Origin: Bacteroidota bacterium
GTDB lineage: Bacteria > Bacteroidota > Bacteroidia > Chitinophagales > Chitinophagaceae
Assembly (NCBI GenBank): GCA_023391895.1
Contig: JAEWAC010000015.1
Location: forward strand, 1-13,360
DNA length: 13,360 nucleotides
Direction: 5' to 3'
The stretch's first letter is position 1, and every line of letters begins with the position of its first letter. The notes below the pieces were generated by a model. That model was not told where the DNA came from, made no database searches, and worked only from the letters and a program-made list of their open reading frames with translations. Positions 7,641-13,360 of this stretch are shown here, in pieces. The translations under genes were made by a program, and so were the position numbers.

Positions 7641-8347
7641 TTGCCTGCTTTTGATTTTTTGATGGCGTTAAAAAACCCATATCGGATCGCTTGTGAGGTA
7701 GGCGCCTTTTCCAACTGCCATTGAAACATCCGCTCCGGGTGCCACTGCACACACAACAGAAAAGGTTTGCCGGAAGGTTCCTCCCACTCTACCCCTTCAA
7801 TAGTGCCGTCTTCTGCCCAACAGTTGACCCGCAACGCTTTGCCCAGTTGATCAATCGCCTGGTGATGCGCACTATTGACCCAGGTACTTTCCACCTGCGT
7901 AATTTCCTGCAGGAGGGTATGTTCCTGAATGTGTATACGATGTAGTTTATCGTTACCTGCTGCTTTATGCTTTTCGTTCACCCCTTCACCCAGGTCCTGC
8001 AGCAAGGTGCCGCCTTGTATGCAGTTGACCAGTTGCAGGCCCCTGCAAATACCCAATACCGGCAGGTGTTTTTCCTCCGCCAGTTGAAAGACGGCTATTT
8101 CAAAGGCATCCCGTGCCTCATCAAAGTTCTGTGGCGCATTCGGGTAATTTGTTTGAGTACTGTTATAAAACTGAGGTTGAATATCCCGGCCGCCGCTCAA
8201 TACCAATGCATCACTTTCAGACACAGCTTTCAGATTGTTTTCCTCAGCAGATATTTTGATCACCTCAATGGCATCATTACCTGTTAACCATTGCACGTAA
8301 TTATTGTGCTTTTCTTCAGAGCCGGTATAGGTCAATGCAATTCTCAT
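7637..8347 (-). CDS. Class I glutamine-amidotransferase-fold gamma-glutamyl amide hydrolase (PuuD-like, peptidase C26)
   Basis: 236 residues, close to E. coli PuuD in size. Motifs: SGGRDIQP (51-58, oxyanion region), the nucleophile elbow GICRGLQL with Cys101, and QWHPE with His203 and Glu205, giving a complete Cys-His-Glu triad. A stand-alone protein of this type hydrolyses gamma-glutamyl amide bonds, not serving as a glutaminase subunit. In this operon it should release glutamate from the oxidised gamma-glutamyl intermediate, giving glycine if the amine was ethanolamine or GABA if it was putrescine. It starts with ATG 11 bases after the alcohol dehydrogenase stop and overlaps the next gene by 4 bases. 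Its 3' end contains a 12-base match to the local repeat core (7671-7682), inside codons for YGFFN. Confidence 0.92.
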   Translation of the reverse strand: MRIALTYTGSEEKHNNYVQWLTGNDAIEVIKISAEENNLKAVSESDALVLSGGRDIQPQFYNSTQTNYPNAPQNFDEARDAFEIAVFQLAEEKHLPVLGICRGLQLVNCIQGGTLLQDLGEGVNEKHKAAGNDKLHRIHIQEHTLLQEITQVESTWVNSAHHQAIDQLGKALRVNCWAEDGTIEGVEWEEPSGKPFLLCVQWHPERMFQWQLEKAPTSQAIRYGFFNAIKKSKAGK

Positions 8348-8358
8348 TACTTTTCTAT

Positions 8359-9507
8359 TTACAAAGCTTCCTGGTACAGTTGCCGGAAATCTTCCCTTGT
8401 AACCGGTTTGGGATTATTGGGATGGGCGAAGTCTGCAAAAGCCAAATCCGCCAAGGTCTCTACGTGATCCTGCTTTACACCAATCTCACGCAGTTGATGA
8501 GGGATGCTGATCCTGGCGTTTAACTCGTACAGGTATTTTACTACGGCTTCCCCGCTTTCTTCTCTCAGTTCCAGGCTTCGGGCTATGTAACGGAACTTGT
8601 CTTCAAAACCTGCGATGTTAAATTCCATTCCATAAGGAATGCAGACGGCATTGGCCAATCCATGATGGGTGTCCAGCAAAGAAGAAAGCGGATGCGCCAG
8701 GGAGTGTACCACACCCAATCCCTTTTGAAAAGCCACCGCTCCCATCAGCGAAGCGATCAGCATTTTGCTGCGTGATTCCAGGTCTGGCTGAAGAACCGCT
8801 TTCTCCAGAGACTGGGCAATCAAAGCCATGCCTTGCAGGGCAATGCCTTCGCACAGGGGGTGCGGCATTTTAGCCAGGTAAGCTTCCATGTTGTGCGTGA
8901 GCGCATCCATGCCCGTAGCCGCCGTAATAAAAGGCGGCAGTTCCATTGTCACCACAGGATCTGCAAATACGATTTTAGCCAGAAGCTTGGGCGAGAAAAG
9001 AATTTTTTTCTGGTGCGTTTCATCATCGGCAATGATGGCACTCCGGCCCACTTCGCTGCCCGTACCGGCGGTGGTAGGAATGGTGATGAAATGCGGCACC
9101 TCGCCTGTTACATACACATCGCCGCCAATCAGGTCGTCGTATGTAAAGAGGTCTTCCCGGTGGTTCACCCGCAGTACAATCGCTCTGGCCACATCTAGGG
9201 CCGCACCGCCACCAATACCGATAACAGCATCACGCTGCGTGATATCATACGCGTCTGTTCCTTTATACACATCTGACTTGACCGGGTTTTTATGAATATT
9301 TGAAAACACTTCAACAGCGATATTTTTGTTTTTCAACCTGCTGATGATGGTTTTAAAAAAGTGGAGCTGCGCCACCGTAGCATCGGTCACCACCAACGGT
9401 CTGGACAGGTTGTTTTTGACCAGGTAATCGCCCAGTTCCTTACTGGCGCCGGCGCCAAAACGAATGGTGGTGGGAAAGTTGTACTGGTAGATGGAATCGA
9501 ATGTCAT
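8359..9507 (-). CDS. Iron-containing (group III) alcohol dehydrogenase
   Basis: 382 residues, the usual length. N-terminal nucleotide-binding half with GGGAALD (99-105) and IPTTAGTGSEVG (143-154); C-terminal helical half with metal ligands Asp201 and His205 (GMDALTH), His268 (GVVHSLAHPL) and His282 (DTHHGLANA). The spacing of these four (4, 63 and 14 residues) matches Asp196/His200/His263/His277 of E. coli FucO, so the iron site is intact. It should interconvert a primary alcohol and an aldehyde with NAD(H) in the cytoplasm. Its position between a gamma-glutamyl-amine ligase and an aldehyde dehydrogenase suggests it oxidises a gamma-glutamylated amino alcohol such as gamma-glutamylethanolamide. 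A PuuB-type oxidase would occupy this step in putrescine breakdown, and none is present. The 56-base gap before it is the longest inside the operon. Confidence 0.94.
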   Translation of the reverse strand: MTFDSIYQYNFPTTIRFGAGASKELGDYLVKNNLSRPLVVTDATVAQLHFFKTIISRLKNKNIAVEVFSNIHKNPVKSDVYKGTDAYDITQRDAVIGIGGGAALDVARAIVLRVNHREDLFTYDDLIGGDVYVTGEVPHFITIPTTAGTGSEVGRSAIIADDETHQKKILFSPKLLAKIVFADPVVTMELPPFITAATGMDALTHNMEAYLAKMPHPLCEGIALQGMALIAQSLEKAVLQPDLESRSKMLIASLMGAVAFQKGLGVVHSLAHPLSSLLDTHHGLANAVCIPYGMEFNIAGFEDKFRYIARSLELREESGEAVVKYLYELNARISIPHQLREIGVKQDHVETLADLAFADFAHPNNPKPVTREDFRQLYQEAL

Positions 9508-9552
9508 TAGCTCATGATTTTTCAGTGTTTTTAAAGCCCGGTTTATTATTGT

Positions 9553-9565
9553 TATATGGGTTTTT
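9553..9565 (-). repeat. Partial inverted copy of the local repeat inside the operon (copy C)
   Basis: On the minus strand AAAAACCCATATA is identical to 13 bases of copies A and B; over the full 19 bases, 17 match. It overlaps the stop codon of the glutamine-synthetase-like gene by three bases and otherwise lies in the gap before the alcohol dehydrogenase. Confidence 0.65.
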
Positions 9566-10922
9566 AAATGATTTCAAAATACCTTTTGTACTCCCAGTCC
9601 GTTACGGCTTTCAAATGCTGCCGCCATTCCCATTCCCTGGTTTGGGTAAAATGTTCCGTAAACTTCTCGCCCAATAGTTCCCTGGCAACCGGGGACTTTT
9701 TCATGAATTGCGTTGCCTCATCCAAAGTGCGGGGCAGGATGCCGTTGCTGTAATCCAGATAGCCATTGCCTTTGGTCATCGGCTGTTTTAATTCCAGTTT
9801 GTTTTTGATACCGTATAAGCCACTGGCCAGGCAGGCGGCCATCGCCAAGTAAGGATTGACATCGGCACCCACTACCCTGTTCTCCAGCCGGCAGGCCTTG
9901 GCGCCCCCGGCCAGCACCCGCAGCGCCACCGTGCGGTTGTCCATACCCCAGGTGAGTGTCGTGGGCGCCCAGGCTCCTTCTACCAGTCTTTTATAACTGT
10001 TGATAGTAGGCGCCAGCATCGGCAGGATGTGCGGCAGGCAATACAATTGTCCGGCAATGTAGCTTTTCATCAAAGCACTCATTTTTCGTTCATCCTGCTC
10101 GTCATAAAAAACATTCTGGGTCTTCTCTTTATCCCACAGGCTTTGATGTACGTGTCCGCCGCAGCCGGGTAATTGTTCGTTAATCTTAGCCATAAAGGTG
10201 GCCATAATACCATGCTTATACGCAATTTCCTTTACCGCCGACTTGAACAACGTGGCCCTGTCGGCCGCTTCATCCATTTCAGCATATGATACGGCAGCCT
10301 CATAAGTGCCCGGACCGGTTTCCGTGTGCAAGCCTTCCAGCGGCACATCAAACTTTTTCAACAGCTCAAACAAATCGTTAAAAAAGGGGTTTTTGAGGGA
10401 ACTGCGCAAAATGGAATAACCAAACATGCCGGGTGTCAGCGGTATGAGGTTTTTAAACCCTTTTTCATTGGCACTTTGCGGCGTCTCGGCAAAGTTGTAC
10501 CATTCAAACTCCTGGGAGAAGTACGGCACAAAGCCCAGGCGCTCGGCCTCCTGCTTTACCTTTTTCACCAGCTGCCGTGGGCACACATAAGAAGGACCGC
10601 CCTGCTGGTCCATCAATTCGCCCAGGAAAAAAGGAACGTCCTGCTCCCACGGAATTTTTCTAAAAGTAGTTACATCAATCCGGGCAGGCGCATCGGGATA
10701 ACCCGAGTGCCATCCGGTAAAGGAGGCGTTATCATACGCCACATCGCTTACATCCCATCCAAAAATCACGTCACAAAAACCCGTATTCCCCTCCGCTATT
10801 GTTATAAACTTTTCAGCTGAAATATATTTTCCCCGCAAAATGCCATCGACATCGGCTAAAGCAATTTTTACTTTTCCGGACGGGTGGTCTTTTACATATT
10901 GCAGTATTTCCCGGGTGGTCAT
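9564..10922 (-). CDS. Glutamine-synthetase-family gamma-glutamyl-amine ligase (GlnA4/PuuA-like)
   Basis: 452 residues from ATG at 10922; a TTG at 10952 would add ten residues. I prefer the ATG because the leader before it is A/T-rich and family members start about this far from KVKIALADVDG. Numbering from the ATG, the glutamine-synthetase fold is complete: metal ligands in QEFEW (Glu138, Glu140) and ETGPGTYE (Glu201, Glu208), GGHVHQSL (His257, His259), NSYKR (308-312), DNR with Arg330 and RLENR (345-349). Two hallmarks of ammonia-using GSI are missing: the FDGSS motif that helps bind ammonium (here FGWDVSD) and the adenylylated tyrosine motif NLYDLP near the C-terminus. This fits a ligase that joins glutamate to a primary amine with ATP, as PuuA does with putrescine and Streptomyces GlnA4 with ethanolamine. 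The family is certain; ethanolamine as amine is inferred from the permease and alcohol dehydrogenase. Confidence 0.93.
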   Translation of the reverse strand: MTTREILQYVKDHPSGKVKIALADVDGILRGKYISAEKFITIAEGNTGFCDVIFGWDVSDVAYDNASFTGWHSGYPDAPARIDVTTFRKIPWEQDVPFFLGELMDQQGGPSYVCPRQLVKKVKQEAERLGFVPYFSQEFEWYNFAETPQSANEKGFKNLIPLTPGMFGYSILRSSLKNPFFNDLFELLKKFDVPLEGLHTETGPGTYEAAVSYAEMDEAADRATLFKSAVKEIAYKHGIMATFMAKINEQLPGCGGHVHQSLWDKEKTQNVFYDEQDERKMSALMKSYIAGQLYCLPHILPMLAPTINSYKRLVEGAWAPTTLTWGMDNRTVALRVLAGGAKACRLENRVVGADVNPYLAMAACLASGLYGIKNKLELKQPMTKGNGYLDYSNGILPRTLDEATQFMKKSPVARELLGEKFTEHFTQTREWEWRQHLKAVTDWEYKRYFEII

Positions 10923-10965
10923 AAGTGGTAATTTTTTAGAAGTCGTTTTCAATGGGGTTTTGAAC

Positions 10966-12348
10966 TTAACTGCCAGACTTTACGCCGGGTACAGAAGGTT
11001 CTTCTTGCGGCAGTATGGATGGATACGCTTTAGAGGGTACGGTTTCTTTTTTAAACAACCTGAATAACAAAAAACAGCAACCCAGAATGAAACCATACAC
11101 CACCGCCAGCCTGAAATTATAAATGGTCATAGCCACAAAAGATACCGTTGCTATTATCAAAGCAATCACCGGGAAAAAAGGATACAGGGGCACTTTAAAA
11201 GGACGGTGGAGTTGCGGCTCTTTTTTCCGGAGTTGCAGCAGGGCTATCATGGAAATAATATAAAGGGTTAAGGCACCAAACACTGAAAGGGTAATGATCT
11301 CCGCGGTTTTACCGGTCAGTAACGCCAAAATCCCAATCCCCATATTCACCAGCAGGGCATTAGAAGGTGTTTGAAAACGCGGATGGATTATACCCAAAAA
11401 AGCAGGGGCAAACCGCACCCGTCCAAACTCAAGCGAAGAGCGGCCTGCAGCGAGGATAATACCATGAAAAGAAGCCACCAATCCGAACAAGCCCACGGTG
11501 ATCAACAGGTGATACAACAGGTTGTTACTGCCTACAATATGCTCCAGCGCCAGGGGCAAGGGCGAGTCGGAAGTTTGCCCGTCAGCCGTGTATACAATTT
11601 GTTCCCACCCGGCCACCCCAACAGAGCTTACAAACACCAGTACGCATAAGATCACCAGGGTCAGAATAGCCGAACCAAAACCCAGCAGCATGGTGCGTTG
11701 CGGCCGAACCGCTTCTTCCGCCACATTGGCCACACCTTCTATGGCCAGGAAAAACCAGATGGCAAAGGGAATAGCAGCCAGCACTCCCTGCCAGCCGTTA
11801 GGAAATGCGTTGTGCTGTAAATTTTTCCATTCAAACTGCGGTAAACTAATCCCCGCAAACAACAACAACTCTCCTACGGCCAGCAGGGTAATAATCAACT
11901 CAAAAGTAGCCGCTGCTTTTACCCCATAAATATTGAGCGCCGTAAATACCACATAACTGAAAACAGCAATGGCCAGTATGGGTATGGAAGGAAAAAACAA
12001 ATTAAAGTAAGCTCCAATTGCAAAAGCAATCGCGGGGGGCGCAAAAATGAACTCGATGTTTTGCGCCATGCCGGCCATAAAGCCCCAATTCCTTCCCAGG
12101 GCACGATTGGCATAATCAAAGGCACCACCGGCCTTGGGTATGGCACAGGCCAGTTCGGTATAGCTAAAGGTAAAAGTGATATACAGGATGATGATGAAAA
12201 AAGTAGCAATGGCCAGGCCCAGCGTGCCGCCTTTCTCCAGGCCCAGGTTCCAGCCGAAGTACATTCCGGATATCACATAGCCTACACCTAACCCCCACAA
12301 CATAATGGGCGTGAGCGTTCGTTTCAAGTTGTTGGAGGGTTGAGACAA
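10966..12348 (-). CDS. APC-family amino-acid/amine permease, ethanolamine-permease type
   Basis: 460 residues with about 12 hydrophobic segments, typical of the APC superfamily and sited in the inner membrane. Signatures resembling the ethanolamine permease group (Eat, TC 2.A.3.5): LWGLGVGYVISGMYFGWNLG (17-36), ELACAIPKAGGAFDYANRALG around 65-85, EFIFAPPAIA (99-108) and IEGVANVAEEAVRPQRT (203-219). It should import the amine that feeds the ligase encoded next. The start is TTG at 12348: a stop lies upstream in frame with no ATG between, and the first internal ATG (12303) falls at the edge of the first membrane helix and would remove the conserved NLKRTLTP lead-in. It is the first gene of the operon; the next gene begins 13 or 43 bases after its stop depending on the start chosen. 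Confidence 0.92.
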   Translation of the reverse strand: MSQPSNNLKRTLTPIMLWGLGVGYVISGMYFGWNLGLEKGGTLGLAIATFFIIILYITFTFSYTELACAIPKAGGAFDYANRALGRNWGFMAGMAQNIEFIFAPPAIAFAIGAYFNLFFPSIPILAIAVFSYVVFTALNIYGVKAAATFELIITLLAVGELLLFAGISLPQFEWKNLQHNAFPNGWQGVLAAIPFAIWFFLAIEGVANVAEEAVRPQRTMLLGFGSAILTLVILCVLVFVSSVGVAGWEQIVYTADGQTSDSPLPLALEHIVGSNNLLYHLLITVGLFGLVASFHGIILAAGRSSLEFGRVRFAPAFLGIIHPRFQTPSNALLVNMGIGILALLTGKTAEIITLSVFGALTLYIISMIALLQLRKKEPQLHRPFKVPLYPFFPVIALIIATVSFVAMTIYNFRLAVVYGFILGCCFLLFRLFKKETVPSKAYPSILPQEEPSVPGVKSGS

Positions 12349-12729
12349 ACTGAAATTTTTAGGTATCAGAAAATAGTTCGTTCTACTTTTTTCCAGCTAC
12401 GGTTGCTGCACCACACCAGCGTCTTTTTCACCTGCACTACCGTCAGTTATCCATGTTGACCATTTCCATTCTTTCAAAAACCCATATACCTAATAAGTTA
12501 CAGCTTTCTTACGAAATGTAGAGCAGGTGAACCGCCACTAATTTTATAATGCTGAATGAAAAAGAACAGTGACTCATGAAGCAATTGGTAAAAGGCATGG
12601 CAACTTCAGGATAGTCGGCATCAGGAATAGATGAACCATCCCAACTTCCGTGAATGCACGATGACTGACAGACTTTATCAGTATCTTCAGGAGCAATTCT
12701 GTACGTAGCGGAACCAATCATCAAACTTT
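12349..12729. other. Divergent intergenic region upstream of the amine operon and the SGNH lipoprotein gene
   Basis: 381 bases that must carry the promoters of both divergent genes. The only clear element is repeat copy B at 12470-12488, about 120 bases before the permease start and 240 before the lipoprotein start. I find no good match to the Bacteroidota -33/-7 promoter pair on either strand. A minus-strand frame of 71 codons (12509-12724) has no recognisable domain. No regulator gene lies next to the operon on this side. Confidence 0.55.
12470..12488 (+). repeat. 19-bp direct repeat, copy B
   Basis: TCTTTCAAAAACCCATATA, identical to copy A at 6076-6094 and in the same orientation. It lies upstream of the operon, so the two copies bracket all five genes. 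Unlike copy A it is not next to a hairpin, so a purely terminator role does not explain it. Confidence 0.85.
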
Positions 12730-13360
12730 ATGAAACGGTTGAACAAAATTGTTTTCTCCCGGTTTACCCATCTTCTTTTGCTCCTATTCCCTCTATTCTT
12801 TTATTCCTGCACCAGGCACTATACGGTTTTGAACAAAGGCGTGGCCGGCAACAATACCTATGACTTATTGAAAAGATTAGAGCCGGATGTTTTATCGGTT
12901 AAGCCCGACCTGGTGATCCTCATGGCGGGCACCAACGACATGGTTAACTCGCACAAACTGGTGAGTTATACCGATTTTACAAGCAACTTTCAAAAGTTGA
13001 TCCGGGCCCTGCAAGCCCAGGGCATTAGGGTTGTGGTAATGAGTCCGCCGCCGGTGGATACGGGTTATGTTTTTCAGCGGCACGACCGGCAGTTGTTTCC
13101 GCAGGAGCCCAACGTTAAAATAGATTCTTTGAATAAAATTGTACAGCAGCTGGCAACGGCGCACCAGTTGCATTTTATTGATATCAACCAGTTGTTCAAA
13201 CGCCAGGGCGAACCGCACCGGGGAGCCCATTCACTGATTGTAAATGCCAGCAATTTAGGTAAGGAAGATGGCATTCATCCTACCCGTGAGGGTTATCAGT
13301 ACATGGCTGCAGCCATTTACCGGCACCTGAAGCAGTATGGACTTTTAAAGAAAACCAAAA
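12730..13360 (+). CDS. SGNH-hydrolase-fold lipoprotein lacking the GDS nucleophile block (3' end outside window)
   Basis: The first 210 codons are present and the frame is open at the edge. The N-terminus is a probable lipoprotein signal: basic start, hydrophobic stretch to FFYS and Cys27. SGNH-family landmarks follow: block II Gly in NKGVAGNNTYDLL (Gly40), block III in MAGTNDM (Asn69), and block V DGIHPTREGY with Asp180 and His183. Only about eight residues separate the lipid-anchored Cys from NKGVAGNN, so there is no room for block I (GDSxT), which carries the catalytic serine; an in-frame stop (12706-12708) excludes a longer N-terminus. Family members are esterases or lipases acting on acylated sugars or lipids. 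Without the serine this protein may be non-catalytic or use another nucleophile. By position the 3' end must be close, since block V is normally near the C-terminus. Confidence 0.85.
   Translation, partial: MKRLNKIVFSRFTHLLLLLFPLFFYSCTRHYTVLNKGVAGNNTYDLLKRLEPDVLSVKPDLVILMAGTNDMVNSHKLVSYTDFTSNFQKLIRALQAQGIRVVVMSPPPVDTGYVFQRHDRQLFPQEPNVKIDSLNKIVQQLATAHQLHFIDINQLFKRQGEPHRGAHSLIVNASNLGKEDGIHPTREGYQYMAAAIYRHLKQYGLLKKTK

Noticed and set aside
6276..12348. Straight assignment of the operon as puuP-puuA-puuC-puuD for putrescine
   Set aside because: No PuuB oxidase, an alcohol dehydrogenase in its place, and a permease resembling the ethanolamine group and not PuuP.
6076..12488. Calling the region a mobile island from its direct repeats
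   Set aside because: No integrase, transposase or tRNA target is visible, and extra copies of the core inside the segment fit a dispersed or regulatory motif as well.
12509..12724. 71-codon minus-strand frame with four cysteines upstream of the permease
   Set aside because: No recognisable family or supported start, and it occupies the divergent promoter region; a small peptide cannot be fully excluded.

Overview
The window looks like a Bacteroidota chromosome, most likely from the Chitinophagaceae or a close relative. The evidence is a SusC/SusD outer-membrane pair, lipoprotein signals of Bacteroidota style, A/T-rich leaders with few Shine-Dalgarno sites, and several likely TTG starts. Base composition is moderate, and no rRNA, tRNA, CRISPR array or transposase is visible.

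Left part (1-4163, minus strand): a SusC-type TonB-dependent transporter followed 8 bases later by a SusD-like lipoprotein whose 3' end runs off the window. The SusC has no N-terminal STN signalling domain and no sigma/anti-sigma pair or glycan enzyme is in view, so the substrate is unknown. A 677-base intergenic stretch follows, holding a terminator-like hairpin on the plus strand. A plus-strand gene (4841-6046) then encodes an exported two-domain protein with a Pro/Lys/Val linker, probably from a TTG start.

Centre (6276-12348, minus strand): a compact five-gene operon transcribed right to left, encoding an ethanolamine-type APC permease, a glutamine-synthetase-like gamma-glutamyl-amine ligase, an iron-containing alcohol dehydrogenase, a class I amidotransferase-fold gamma-glutamyl hydrolase (PuuD-like) and an aldehyde dehydrogenase. 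The set resembles the Puu putrescine pathway with the amine oxidase replaced by an alcohol dehydrogenase. That change fits an amino-alcohol substrate: import ethanolamine, cap it with glutamate, oxidise alcohol to aldehyde to acid, and release glutamate and glycine. The logic is that of the GlnA4 ethanolamine route proposed in Streptomyces coelicolor, here in Bacteroidota and without EutBC or microcompartment genes. The individual families are well supported; the pathway is an inference.

An exact 19-base repeat lies in the non-coding DNA on each side of this operon, in the same orientation, and a partial inverted copy sits inside it. The downstream copy abuts a bidirectional terminator-like hairpin.

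Right end (12730-13360, plus strand): the 5' part of an SGNH-hydrolase-fold lipoprotein. It keeps blocks II, III and V but has no block I GDS motif, so it lacks the usual catalytic serine.
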